Shown here piece by piece: positions 34,130 through 46,129 of a DNA stretch of 64,000 nt. The stretch covers positions 37,058,001-37,122,000 of the forward strand of contig JASDFA010000027.1 of the NCBI GenBank assembly GCA_035772735.1, given 5' to 3'. This DNA comes from Datura wrightii. Lineage: Eukaryota; Streptophyta; Magnoliopsida; Solanales; Solanaceae. The notes beneath the pieces were generated by a model. That model was not told the origin of the DNA. It saw nothing but the letters and a program-made list of their open reading frames with translations, and did not search any database. A program made the translations under genes and the position numbers. The number at the start of each line of letters is the position of its first letter. Position 1 is the first letter of the stretch.

Positions 34130-34451
34130 GTTTCTTGATCAACTGGAAATTGGAGCAAACGTTACTCGGGGTTTGATTCTAATTTCTACGTAGGACAGGA
34201 AAAAAGGAGCGTCCTTGATGATGGGGGTTTGACAATTTTGGGGATTCAAGGTTGCCGACACATTCTTTTGTTTCGACTTTTGATAATAGTCGTATACGTT
34301 TTACTTTGCTCCATTGCGTAATTTAAAATAATGAAAACATAAATATAATTCGAAAATCTTCTCATTTTTTTGTTGGGAAGACTATAATTTAATTATAACT
34401 GGATTATTTTGTTACATAATTTGATTTGCTTAAGGTATATAGTATTTGCAA
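34130..34451 (-). promoter_or_regulatory. TOL: TOL upstream region
   Basis: About 320 bp between the TOL start codon and a truncated LINE. Any 5' UTR and core promoter not contributed by the LINE must lie here. I see no clear TATA box. Confidence 0.4.
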
Positions 34452-35460
34452 ACAACAATATACTCGGTGAAGTTCCACAAAGTGAATTTAGGAAGGTGCA
34501 GATCTTGTCACTACCTCAGAGTTAGGCAGATTATTTTAGGTAACTCTCGGTTTAAGAAAAACAATCTGAAGCAATCCAAAAAAAAGAAATAATGGAAGTC
34601 AAAGCAAAACAAGGTATTTTAAACAGTAATAACAATTAAAAAAATTACAATAATTAAATTACAAGAAATAACAAATAGTAATAGAAATTAACGGACAAGA
34701 AACTATAACCGCCACTACTAGAATGGACGGCTATCGAGACAATGCACTACTACCTACTAACCTACTACCCTTATTTGTATCCTCCACGACCTCATATTTA
34801 ATGTCATATCCTCGATAAGCTGAAATTGCGTTATATCATGTCTAATCACATATCCACAATACTTCTTTAGTCTATTTCTACCTCTCCTGAAACCATCCAT
34901 AGCCAAACTCTCACACCTGCATCTCCTTTTCACATGCTCGGACTATCTCAATCTCGCATCCTGCATCTTGTCTTCCATTGGCATTACTCCCACATTATCC
35001 CAAGTATTCTTTTTTTTAATCTTATTTCTCCTAATATGCCCACACATCCAATGCGATATGCTCATTTCCATAACTTTTATCGTCTAAACGTGAAAGTTCT
35101 TGACTAGCAAATACTCAATACAACATAATTGGTTTAACTATCACTTTATAGAACTTGTCTTTAAATTTTGGTGGCACCTTCCTATCACACAAGACTCTGA
35201 ATGTAAGCCTCCATTTCATTCACTCTACACTACGGTGTGTGACATCCTCATCAATCTCCTCATTTTCTTGGATAATAAACCCAAGATACTTAGAACTTTT
35301 CCTCTTTTGGATGACCAGTGTATCAAGCTGCATTTCCACATCAATCTCATGTGCTACGTCAATGAACTTGCGCTCCAAGTATTTTGTCTTGGTCATGCTC
35401 AATATGGACCCTTTAGACTCCAGGGCAATCTCCAAATCTCCAGCTTAGTGTTAACTCCAT
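34452..35460 (-). mobile_element. RTE-type LINE, heavily 5'-truncated, upstream of TOL
   Basis: Minus-strand reading encodes RTKTEYLE-like text (here MTKTKYLERKFIDVAHEIDV) and KYLGFIIQENEEIDEDVTHR at 35435-35220. The rest of the RT C-terminus follows as frameshifted text down to about 34690, and then the LINE 3' end (rc of GTTCCACAAAGTGAATTTAG at about 34474). It is the same family as 25386-29965 but in the opposite orientation. Truncation at about 35460 leaves only the 3' kilobase. Confidence 0.8.
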
Positions 35461-35954
35461 CACGGATTTATTCAATCTAAATTATTAATTGCAGATGCTT
35501 GATAAATAACTCAGCAAGGTCATTTTTAGTATGAACATGACTGACATGATGTTCAATTTTTATTTCAATTGATAATCAATAATTATCAAAAGCTTGAAAT
35601 TTATTCTCCAGCATTATTGAGGAAAATAGTCTTAAACCCCTCCATACAAAAAGATGACAATGATGTCTTGAACGTTGTATATGCTCCAATTTCCTCTCAA
35701 GTTTCTCCCTAATCCATCTCTATTCAAGTAGTGATCAACATCTTTCTTCATCATTTGCGATGGTTATACAAATAATGAAGATTGATGCTTCCATCATAGA
35801 ATAATAACTTGCAAGTTTGACTAAAGCAGTTGAAAGGCTTAACAATGCACATGCAAGAATAAGATGCTACACTTTTCAAGTTGACAAATAAGGTAGGGAG
35901 CATGACCGAGAGATAATCAAGTCAAGAACCTATGAAGCTTCTTGAAATACAAAA

Positions 35955-36690
35955 GAGAGGAGAGTCCTCCATAAAACAAACAACAACAACCAAAGATATC
36001 CGTGTTTCCACTGAAAGTCTAATTCATGCTGACCAATTGAAGAAATTCATCATGGAGATGTAGGCAAAGCAATATACGCAAATGATTGATAACTTGAAGA
36101 TACATGTTGGCTATCAACCTCTTAAGTTGCAATAATTTGATGATAAAGGAAATCCCAAATAACATATAGCGTACTTCATCAAGACATGCAATAATGTTGG
36201 GACTTATGGTGATTATTTCGTCAAGCAATTTGTTCGATTTCTCAAAGAAAATAGTTTTAATTGGTATACAAATCTCGAATCTAGTTCAATTGATATTTGG
36301 GAGTAGTTGGAACAAGCGTTTCTCAATATTTTCTATACCAAAAGGCGCATTGTAAGCATGATTGAACTTACAAATGCTTGCCAACGTGAAGGTAAGCCAG
36401 TTGTTGACTTTATCAATTACTGAAGGAGCTTAAGTCTCAACTGCAAATATCGCCTTAGTGAAATCTCTAACATTGAAATATGCATTCAACACGTGAGTTG
36501 GGATCTTCTCTACATCTTGCAAAGAATAAAGCTCAATATATTTGAAGAGTTAGTGATCCATATGCATGATATAAAATTAAGCATGGCTACAAGCGGATAT
36601 TAATGGTTGTTTATCTGTTGATCCTCGCAAATATGAAGATATAGAAGAACTTCATAGTGGGCTAAAGTTTTCACACGAAGATGAAACTAA
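35955..36690 (+). pseudogene. degenerate gypsy Gag
   Basis: Plus-strand reading contains DQLKKFIMEM, AYFIKTCNNVGTYGDYFVKQ, FVRFLKENSFNWYTNLESSS, LEQAFLNIFYTKRRIVSMIE, LTNACQREGKPVVDFINY and LSLNCKYRLSEISNIEICIQ, the order of a Ty3/gypsy retrotransposon gag domain. At least five in-frame stops (for example after FIMEM, DIWE and DFINY) kill it. Nothing resembling protease, RT or integrase follows; the tandem arrays begin about 90 bases later. Confidence 0.75.
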
Positions 36691-36779
36691 AGAGTCCATA
36701 TATGTTACCATGCTCCTTATCGCACGAATTTAAACTGCAAAGTTAAATGTTCCTCATTACATGAGCCTACTGTAAGTTG

Positions 36780-37470
36780 AAATGTTCTTGGACGCACGCC
36801 CTAAATAGTATGTCATGAAACTCTTCTTTGAGTTAAATCTCCAAGTCAGAAAACTTTTCAAATTTGAGCTAAACCTCCAAATCGAAAAGCTCCTCAAGTT
36901 TGAGTTAAATTCCAAGTTAGAAAGCTCTTCAAATTTGAGTTAAATCTTCAAATTATGAAGCTCTTTAAATTCGAGCTAAATCTGCAAGCTGCAATGCTAT
37001 CTTGATGCATTAGTTTAAATTGTATATTGCAAAACTCCTCAAATCTAAGGCAAATATTGAAGAGGTGAAGCTCCTCAAATCCAAGCTAAATCTTCAAGTT
37101 ATAATGTTCCAGGACGTACGAGCTTAAATTATATGTCACTAAGCTCTTCAAATTCGAGCTAAACCTTAAAGTTACGATGTTTCTTGATGCACGGGCTTAA
37201 ACTGTATGTCATGAAGCTCTTCAAATCTTAGCAAAATCTTCAAATTGAAATATTTCTTGAACACGAGCTGAAACTGCATGTCGTAGAACTTTTCAAATTT
37301 AAGCTAAATCTTCAAGTCATGGAACTCCTCAAATTACGAGCCAAACTTTCATGTTGAAAATGCCCATCAAATTCAAGATAAATCTTCAAGTCATGGCGCA
37401 CTTTTAATTCGAGCTAAACCTTCAAGTGAAACGCTCCTTAAGATACGAGCATAAACTGTATGTTACTCCT
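36780..37470 (+). repeat. tandem array, about 36-bp period
   Basis: AAGCTCCTCAAATTTGAGCT followed by AAATCTTCAAGTT recurs at about 36-bp steps (36828, 36863, 36900, 36934, 36970 and onward), with some units replaced by a longer variant containing TTGATGCACGGGCTTAAACT. A short block at 37500-37690 with ACACAAAAAAG and AAAACCTCGCAA in about three copies follows. Confidence 0.85.
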
Positions 37471-37989
37471 AGCCCGAAAGTGTATAAATATTGCATGGTC
37501 CAACAAAAAGTCTACTAGCTTGAAAACCTTGCAAAGAGTGGCCAAAGCAAAAGTTAGGACACAAAAAAGGTCCGATAGATTTAAAACCTCGCAATAGATG
37601 GCCTAGGCAAAACTAAGGACACAAAAAAGTTATTTAAATCGAAAACCTCACAAGGGGTGACCTAGACAAAAATTAAGACATTAAAAAAATCACTTTTTAT
37701 AAACTACAAAATGATTTGATCCTCTTCACCGAAGTACTAGGCACCTTAGAGTTTCATTCTAAATTCAATCTCATGAGTTCAAAAATATACATCACTCTGT
37801 TATTCTAGTGAAATATAATACAATAGAAGACGTCTGACCATGCATGTGAAGATTAGTTTTACAAGCATTCTTTCATTGAAATTTGGACCTTCACAAAATA
37901 CTGGTGGTTCAATGGGGGCAAGTCTCAATGGCAAATGAGTTTCTCTAATGGGATGACCGTAATCTCTTAGAGAATTGTCAAGTCTACAA

Positions 37990-38540
37990 ATTGAAGCCTT
38001 ATATCAAGAACGTCTTCAAGATAAAGTGTTAAGATCCTCCAAGTCTCTATGTTGAAGTTTCGAATCCACTATATCTACGAATTGAAGTTTTCAAATACGT
38101 CGAGTCTATAAGTTGAAATCTCAAATTTACCACGTCTTCAAGATGAAGTCTTCAAATTCTCTAAGTCCTTAAGTTGAATTTTTCAAATTCACACAGTCTG
38201 CAAGTTGAAGTCTTCACATCTGCCAAGTCTTCAAGGTGATTTTCAAATTCACTGCATCTACAAGTTAAAATGTTCAAACTAGTCATATCTTCAAGTTGAA
38301 GTCTTAAAATCCTCTAAGTCTTTAAGTTGAAGTTTTCAGATCCACCATGTCTGCAAATTGAAGTCTTCAAGTTGAAGTTTTCAAATCCCCTACATCTGTG
38401 AGTTGAAGTCTTCAAATCCATCAACTCTTCAAGTCGAAGTTTCAAATGCACCATGTTTGCAAGTTGAAGTCATCAAAGTTAGTCAAATTTTCAAGTTGTA
38501 GTCATCAAATCCACCAAGTTTTCAAGTCGAGGCCTTTTGA
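37990..38540 (+). repeat. tandem array, about 31-bp period
   Basis: CAAGTTGAAGTCTTCAAATC followed by CACCAAGTCTG recurs about every 31 bp (38110, 38140, 38171, 38203, 38262, 38293, 38323, 38354, 38400, 38431). Confidence 0.9.
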
Positions 38541-38544
38541 TTAG

Positions 38545-38935
38545 TCGTAAGGTGAATAATTTGGCCATCTGCATCTTAAGCTGGCTTTTATACGAATTTA
38601 TCCTTAAAATTTTTTTTATTTTTTCAGTCTTAATGTGAATAAATTTTGTCCCTTTGCACCTTATGTTGTCCTTTATACAGATTTATCCTTAAAAGAATCT
38701 CTAAATTTTCAGTCTTAAAGTGGACAAAATTTTTTCCTTTGCAACTCAAGTTGTCCTTTTCATAAATTTATGCTTAAAAGAATCTCCAATATTTTCATAT
38801 CTTAAGGTGGAAAAAATTTGTCCCCTTGCACTTTAAGAAGGCATTTTCACGGATTTATTTTTAAAAGGATCTATAAGTTTTTGTGCCTTAAAATGGACAG
38901 CTTTAGTCCATTTGCACCTTGGTCCTTAAAAAAAG
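38545..38935 (+). repeat. tandem array, about 85-bp period
   Basis: Five diverged units with CTTAAGGTGGA.AAAATTTGTCC..TTGCACCTTA; the GTGGA/GTGAA words start near 38552, 38634, 38720, 38807 and 38892. Confidence 0.85.
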
Positions 38936-38940
38936 GTGTG

Positions 38941-39320
38941 ATTTAAAGTCTTCAACTTGGATAGTGTAAAGTCTTTAGATTAGATAGTGTAAAATTTTTA
39001 TCATGGACCATATAAAGTCTTTGGGTCGGATGATGCAATGCCTTTGACTCAGACAGTATAAAGTTAACACTCAGGACAATGTAAAGTATTTGGTTCGGAT
39101 GGTGTAAAGTCTTTATCATGGACCATGTAAAGTCTTTGGCTCGAACGGTATGACGTCTTTGGCACAGATAGTGTAAAGTCTTCACCTTAAGCAATGTAAA
39201 GTCTTTTGGCTCGAATGGTGTACAGTCTTTGCCTAAAATAGTGAAAAGTCTTCCGCTCGGATGATGAAACACTTGATTTCAAATGGTGTAAAGTTTTCCC
39301 TTCAGGCAATATAATGTATT
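38941..39320 (+). repeat. tandem array, 23-bp period, about 16 copies
   Basis: GTGTAAAGTCTTTGGCTCGGAT recurs at a steady 23-bp step (38966, 38989, 39012, 39035, 39058, 39081, 39104, 39127, 39150, 39173 and on). Units differ by a few bases. Confidence 0.92.
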
Positions 39321-39969
39321 TAACTCTCAATATCACCATAATATTAGTTTCTTCTGTGAGAAATTTTGCTGCTCTTTTGAAGAAAAATGAGTCAAGGAAA
39401 ACAACAAGGAAAATACAAAAAAAAAAAAAAAAAAATCCTCGAAGCTATGCTTCCTACTCGTTGCTCGCAGGCTCCATGAATTGACAAATAAAAGAGCATT
39501 GGTTTATATAAATGTCAAGAGGCAGCTTGTGAGAATTTGTTCCCTAAGTAGGATAAAGATACCACGCAAAGATGCGATAGACGACTTATGTTCCTTTCTT
39601 TTACTCCTATAAGGAGTAATTTTCGAAATCTCCAATTCAAAGTCAAATTTACTTCTTCAAGCAATTGTTTCGTCATCCACGTGATTAGATATGAGGATCT
39701 CCATATATGTCATGCCAAAACATCATTTGATGGGCATGTAGTTGTCAGATGCTTCATCATATTTAAAATATTGCTCAGCTGCATAAATATATAAACTTTC
39801 CAACAAAAAAACAAAGGTGAAAAGTTTAAAATTTGGCAGCAGTCATCAGTTTCACAAGCAAGTTTCAGTTGACTCAACTACTCAAGTATAGAGATTTGAT
39901 GGTGTACCTTAAAATCTTGCTTTGAGTCTATTAAATTTATATATCAATAAGTTTTGAAGCAAGGGACAT
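39321..39969. other. element 3' region between arrays and LTR
   Basis: No coding sequence recognised. Contains a run of about 20 A at 39417-39437, and the LTR-proximal purine stretch. Confidence 0.5.
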
Positions 39970-40408
39970 TGTGGATAACTAAATTTTATTGAATTTAAAT
40001 CTATAAGAAATTTATATTATATTTAAGATATATTAGTCTAAATAAATATATTGTAGACTAATATACTTGGATTAATTATTTAAGTCAAATAGATATGAAT
40101 TTAATTTAAGAGTTCAAAGGTATTGGGATACAAATAGTGAGGCCACTTTGTCAAGCCCAATATGTCATTTAATCCTAGAGCCCAAATTGGTGCCACATGT
40201 CAAATGACGTGGCATGCCAAGTTAAGTGAAAGAACTAATAGAATCATGTCACGTGTCAAAATGACGTAGCATAGCTAGTCAAATCAAAGGCTAATGGGAA
40301 CACGCCATATGTACAAGTGACATGCTCCATCCAATCAAATATGGCACTTCACTTCAATCTCATTGGTCAAAAAGAGTTTGTCCTAATCACAACTCTTCCA
40401 TCATAAAA

Positions 40409-40419
40409 CTATAAATAGG
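40409..40419 (+). promoter_or_regulatory. TATA box of the gypsy LTR
   Basis: CTATAAATAGG, about 60 bases before the nested insertion. Confidence 0.7.
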
Positions 40420-41516
40420 GGACTCGTAATTTAGAAAAAAGACCATAATTCTAATGAGAATCCATAGAAATCTTATGGATTGATCATGCCCAAACCTTAT
40501 AATTGAAGTATAAAGCGGTCGCTGTCAAATATAGTAACCCAACTTAGGTTGCGATCGGTCCCACAGGGAATAGGGAAGAAATAATATGTTAATCTCACGC
40601 CCCACCTTGGGAGGCGTAACTGGAACCTAATGATACACTAGACTCTGAGCTGACCTGGCCGGACATATACACTTCTGGTGTATGCCAGCAGCACATAGCA
40701 AGTAAATAAATTGCTATATCTCGGCTATAAGAGTAGCCTCAGGCCGCAATATAAACCTGCGCAAAAATAGCTAACCCAACAGGTGCAATAAGAATAACAT
40801 CCTATGCGAGCCAACAAGACCACCATGATGTCTAACAGGTATCATAACTAGGCCCCATGCGATCAACACTCAAATCAAAACACATATAGGCCCAACACGG
40901 CTAAAAACGCATCACTAACTATAAACTGTGGTCTACAAGCCTATAAGAGTGAAATATTGGTCGGGACAGCGTCTCGGCCTAGTCAAAACTATGTAACAAA
41001 AGACAGCTACCTTAGTGTGGCAACTCCGGAGGAAAAGGAGCTAGCCAATCTGCTGAAACTGAACAACTGCTACGGAGATCTCAGAACCTGCCTTTTTGAA
41101 CCTACAGGCAAGTGTGCAGTGCCCCATGCATGGGCGTTAGTACAATATGTACCAAATATGTAAGGCAGTAATAATAACTGAATAGAAGATGATAAGGAAC
41201 TGAAAGTAATTAGCAAAAAGGGGCAGAAGTTAACCTGTATGTTTTAATAACCATAGCCTGCGTCTAGCAGATAATTATACAAACAGGAACTTAAGTTGTA
41301 TGATTCTACATTCATAAACTATATCTAGCAAGAAAAGATACAAACAAGAATCTAACCTGGCCCCCATGAGCCTGGAAGGTGCAAGCAACGCAGAGACAAT
41401 CTACCTGGGCCCCCATAAGCCCCAGCAAGTGCAAGCAAACTATAACTCCTATCTGTTTCACTATAGCCCCGTAAGCAAGCTGTAAGTAAAGCATACACGA
41501 TCTTTAAGACAGTATT

Positions 41517-41800
41517 CGAGCCTTATGGGCTTCTGCAACTGTGTCTGAGACATCTGGACTTCTGTAACTATATCTGAGCCTTCTGGCTCCTGTAACTGTA
41601 TCTGAGCCATCTAGGCTCCTGTGACTGTATATGAACCGGCTAGGCTCCTGTGACTGTATATGAACCGGCTGGGCTCCTGTGACTGTATATGAGCCTTCTG
41701 GGCTCTTGTAAACTGTATATGAGCCATCTGGGCTCCTATAACTGTATATGAGTCATTTGGGCTCTGTAACTATATATGAGTCATCTGGGCTCCTATAACT
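41517..41800 (-). repeat. tandem array, about 29-bp period, in the nested LTR
   Basis: GGCTCCTGTGACTGTATATG followed by AACCGGCTG repeats about ten times, best conserved at 41620-41700. Confidence 0.9.
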
Positions 41801-43629
41801 GTTAGTAATGCCAACTCAAGTGTAAGGGAGATTGGTAAGGACACCAGACTTCAAATGGCTCTCCGGGCCTCAATATAGTTGATCGTGACTTCATATTGCC
41901 CTATGAGTATAGTATAGCCCCTTAGGCACTTCATGATTATCCTTTGCTCCTAGAGAAGCATGTATAGCATCTGACAGGCCTAACTTATATACTAAGCGTC
42001 ACTCAGTGGGCGTACATAGCCCCCTTAGGCCTAACACACTGTTACTTGCTCTTGTAGCATCCTAATAGCAGCTAACAGGCGTATTCTATGTGTCCACAAC
42101 TAGCCAATTAGTCATGAAAGTAATTATAAAATCAGCTGGCTTAGAAAGGAAAAGGTAAGGTCTGGGGTAACCTGGCGATACTCTGAAGGTCATACTAGTA
42201 CCATAGTCATTTATAAGCACACAACAAGGTCATAGATGACTAACTATATGTTTCCCTCGCCTAGAATAACTACAGGGCTGTTAATAACTGGATACGATTC
42301 TAAGCAGTCAGCCACGATAGCCTTACAGGCAGCCACAACAATTATTAACCTAAAGGTAAAATTGTAATACTAAGGTTCTAGCTCTATAGGCGTCAATCTG
42401 GACTGTCTGAGTAGCATATAGCTCATGTAAGCAACTCATAATCCCATAGGCAGGTGTTCTTAAACTTAGCCCTCCTAGACAACATGCATGTGGGCATCTG
42501 TATGAATATCCTGAGGCGTTAGCCCCGCGTATAACAACTGATAATGTCCTTACTTAGGATATCGCGTAGTCTATCAGACTTCTAACAACTAGGATGGTCT
42601 CCTGAGCGATCAATACGACCAACTATAAGTCGAAAGAAGCTACACGATCACTGAGAGTAGGTAATTAACCTATCAAGCTACCACCCAATTCATTAGGCAA
42701 CCCTGGTGCTACTGACTCGAAGGTAAGGCCACTCTATCAAGATCCTAGTACTATAGGCGTCAAGGTATGCCCATGGCATGTAGGCGAGCTTTACTATATA
42801 TATAGGTATCTAACAGAAATTTATATCACCAAGCTTTTCCTTATGCTGCCTAACTTAACAAAGTACGCTAACAGCTAACCCAGGCCTCTTTGGCCTCGTT
42901 ATGGCAGTAAAACATTACTAGTCTCTTTAGACGGTAAATAACTTAACAGGGAATCTCTTTCTCGCTTCTAGCGATAGACAAAACTGAATATAATCTTTTC
43001 TCCGACAAGGGATACTATGTTACAACCTCAATTTGTCTCGTAGTATCTTAACCACAACATGAATAATCATAAACTACTACAAAAGTATAAGTCGTATTAA
43101 CTATATGAAGAGAATAACTTACCGAAGGAGGTTAGCCTTAACATACCTCAATTGCCGAATTCATCTTAGTCAATCCTGCTTCTATTTAGAACTCGTAATC
43201 CCTACAATTTATAGCTTTCACATCAAGGGAATAAGGTTGTTCTAATTCAAGAAGGCGGCCAGAAACTTTACTCAAACAACACAATAACCACAAGTCATAA
43301 CATGTCCAATTCAACCAGGAGTTTACGAATTTCAAAGAATTCAGAAGGTAGAAACACTTGTTTATCACTTGTAGACGGTTAGGACTTGATTAGGAGTGAT
43401 TTCTATGAATTTTACTCGGCAGGACTCCGCCGAACCAGGTCAATTTTGAAGATTCAACTCCATAGATATGTTCTTCACAGGCTCGAAAATCATGACCTAA
43501 GAAGACTTTGCAATTAGACGACGTTTGATGGCATAATTTGACGTTAATCTGATGAAATTCTTGTGAGCAATTTGCCTAGGCCGAGGGTCCCCTTTTTGGG
43601 AATGTTTCAAATGAAACAACACAACACTT

Positions 43630-43630
<1 letters not shown>

Positions 43631-43666
<36 letters not shown>

Positions 43667-43667
43667 G
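43631..43667 (+). repeat. compound (AT)n(AG)n microsatellite
   Basis: An AT run passing into an AG run and a short G run. Confidence 0.9.
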
Positions 43668-45649
43668 GGGGGAGGCAGTGAGGGGTGGTCCGTGGCACGC
43701 CTTCCAAGGTGCCGGAACACGAGTACGGCGCGCCTCCCAATGCGCCAAGGGAGGGGCAATCCGTAGTGCTCCTTGCGCTATGGGAGGGGCGCGACACGAC
43801 GCCTGGTGCACCATGCCCCTGGTCCCGACCTTCCGCACGCTCGATAATGCACTCATGCATTCTACTTCCGAGCCTTCTCCCGCACGCCGTACTCTAAAAA
43901 CTCTTCAACCTACACACGTATACATCGGTCAGTCACGAAAATTTACAGGGTGTAACAGTTAATTAAGATTAAACTAACTTATAGTCAATATTTCGGAAGG
44001 GGGTTTGCAAATAAAAAGAAAGAAAATAATTCTAACAATGATTGAGTTGTTTATCAAATTATTTAGACACGACTAGGATTGTGTTCCCCGTGATTTTATA
44101 ACATAGTAGGCTATTTTATTTGTGATCTATCCTGGTAAATTTTGTGTAAGACTGACGATTAAGTTAATTTAACATCTCTCGACCTACATAGATCAATTTC
44201 ACCTAAATCTTCTCGGACTTTAGATGTGTATATTTTGCTTTCTCCATAAGTCTTAACTTAACTATCCTCGATTAAAGCTCAAGTTAATTTAGATGAGGGT
44301 TGATAGCCTCAAATTGCCCTTTTTATTCTCTTTTCCTGACTTCAACCTCCTTGATCGTGCAAGTTAAAGATACGGGCAACTAATCATTAAGACGAAGAGA
44401 ATAACAATAAACTCAATTCACCATTCAAGAATTACTATTTTATTTTGCCTACTTTTGTTAATCCATCATGGTTCCCATAACTCTAGCTTAAGAGATTTAA
44501 TCGCCCATGTTTATGAGAAGAAAAACAAAAATATAGAAGAATTTATAATGAAATACTTATGATAATATAAAATTATTTAACAAAATCTCTAAAGCTACGT
44601 AGAATTACAAGAACTTGATGAATCTCCAAATATTCGATTAAGCTATTACACAAATTCGTAAAATATGAAGTATGCAACACTTGAATGACTAAACTTGGAC
44701 TATGTTCAATTATATGGGACTTCGGCAGCATGTCTAAAACATGTTAAGAGAGGGTATTTATATTAGTAGATTAAGCCTTCGTTGTTCCTTCTTGGATTGA
44801 AATTGGATTTTGCAGCTTCTGTTCCTAGTAGAACTGGGATTTGACTTCTGGCCGGCTGGACACTGGGTGCCTCACACTGTCCACAGTGCCAGTTCCCTTG
44901 GTGCGCTGCGCCTCTCCATGTGCTGCATTTTCCTGTGCACTGTCAACTCCTATCACACTTATTTCGTCAACCCATTTTACCATTCTTGCTCTTTTTAGCT
45001 ACAATTAAGCTCATTCATCACTTTAAGACATGAAAATATCTATCATATGTTTAGCTCTTTTTCACATAAGTTACATAAAACACAAGAAAACACGCACAAT
45101 TTATTCTCAAAACATAGCTAAGTATGGGAAAATATGATTAATAAATGCATAAATACATCCATCATCATGGATTAAACGCCATAAATTTCTAGAAGCTACA
45201 ACCACTCATGTATTTCTTCTACAAGTTCTAGAGATCAAGATGAAGATTCTAGATCAAACTCAAGCCCTTGAATTTAATAAAGATCAAATCCATCAAATTC
45301 AAGATCAAACTCAAGTCCTTGAATTTAATCAAGATCAAATCCATCAAATTCAAGATCAACCTCCAAAGCCCTTGAATCAAATGCAAGTCAAGATCAATTA
45401 ATAATCAAGTTCGAGATTGTAACTTAAGATCAAGCTCTAAGCCATTGAATTCAAATATACGTCAGGATCAAATCCATCAAAATCAAGCTCAAAGACCCTT
45501 AAATTTATTATAGAAGAGACGAATCAGAGAGTTCATAGAATTTGGAAAGAAAATGTAAATTTCAAATTGATAAAATGAATATGTTTAGGAGTTTGAACCA
45601 ATCTAGTATTTCTTTCTTCAGTTTGTTCTAATACTTGTTTCAATGAACA

Positions 45650-46040
45650 AAAATATTATAGAAATAACATTTGATTGAAAGATAACCATATTTACATGAG
45701 TACTTAATTCATGCATTATATGTATATTTCATATTAATTATTACAAAATTTGTATTACTACACTATTAACAGGTTAGTATTTAATATAAATATTAGCATT
45801 ACGAAGACGCATTATAATACAAACTTGTATAGTAGAATAGAATATATAGTATAAGTTATTCCTTTAAATAATTAGCACTTACAAAATCATATTGTAAGTT
45901 ATTAATGGCTTGTTTTGACACTAATAAATTGATATCATATCATAAACACATGTATTTATTTGTAATTGACCATCCAAACTAAGAAAGACATGTCAAAATT
46001 ACTAAAAATAACCGTTAATTCTTACATCAGGGTAGACTGT
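45650..46040. other. AT-rich spacer, nothing recognised
   Basis: Between two retroelements; no ORF or repeat structure seen. Confidence 0.5.
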
Positions 46041-46129
46041 TGATAACCCTCAATACACCTCTCCCTTATAAAGGAGGTGGCAGCGGTCGTTGTCAAAAAT
46101 AAATTTTCAACGAATGTCGGGGTCGAATC

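Larger units (their letters stand above)
40593..43957 (-). mobile_element. solo gypsy LTR (3365 bp), nested
   Basis: On the minus strand it starts TGTTACACCCTGTAAATTTT (43957) and ends GGTGGGGCGTGAGA (40593). Flanked by perfect GTTAA duplications (40588-40592 and 43958-43962). Same family as 26092-28741. It carries its own tandem array (41517-41800) and a compound AT/AG microsatellite (about 43631-43667). Its C/G-rich 5' part around 43680-43900 has overlapping open frames with no recognisable protein. Confidence 0.9.
40481..45167 (-). mobile_element. solo LTR of an Athila/Tat-like family, itself interrupted
   Basis: Starts TGATCATGCCC and ends CATCCATCATCA, flanked by perfect 5-bp duplications TGGAT (40476-40480 and 45168-45172). 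Removing the nested LTR (40593-43957 plus its 5-bp duplication) leaves about 1.32 kb. It shares the GCGGTCGYTGTCAAA and GGTC(G)..CCCACA.GGA words with the LTR at 46041-50078, so both belong to one group or to related families. Confidence 0.85.
35461..45649 (+). mobile_element. gag-only gypsy element with four tandem arrays and an interrupted LTR
   Basis: Order on the plus strand: gag remnant (35955-36690), tandem arrays (36780-39320), a purine-rich stretch AAGCAAGGGACAT just before 39970, and an LTR starting TGTGGATAAC whose TATA box CTATAAATAGG is at 40409-40419. The LTR is interrupted at 40481 by another LTR and resumes at 45173; it may end at CAATGAACA (45649). The 5' LTR and primer site are gone, cut at the LINE near 35460. 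With gag but no pol, it resembles the gag-carrying non-autonomous (TR-GAG-like) class; that label is my inference. Confidence 0.55.
39970..45649 (+). repeat. gypsy LTR, split by a nested LTR
   Basis: The left part is 39970-40480 and the right part 45173-45649. The left part has a TATA box (40409-40419) and ends ATCTTATGGAT; the right part continues TAAACGCCATAAATTTC. A 51-bp repeat with GATCAAACTCAAGCCCTTGA lies at 45250-45500. The outer ends are inferred from TG/CA and the purine tract only. Confidence 0.5.

Noticed and set aside
38941..39320. The 106-codon minus-strand open frame at 38952-39272 as a repeat protein
   Set aside because: A 23-bp period is not a multiple of three, so the frame cannot encode a true protein repeat; it is open by chance.
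43497..43897. Overlapping open frames of 70-119 codons on both strands
   Set aside because: They lie in a GC-rich part of an LTR, overlap each other in several frames and include microsatellite codons; no domain is seen.
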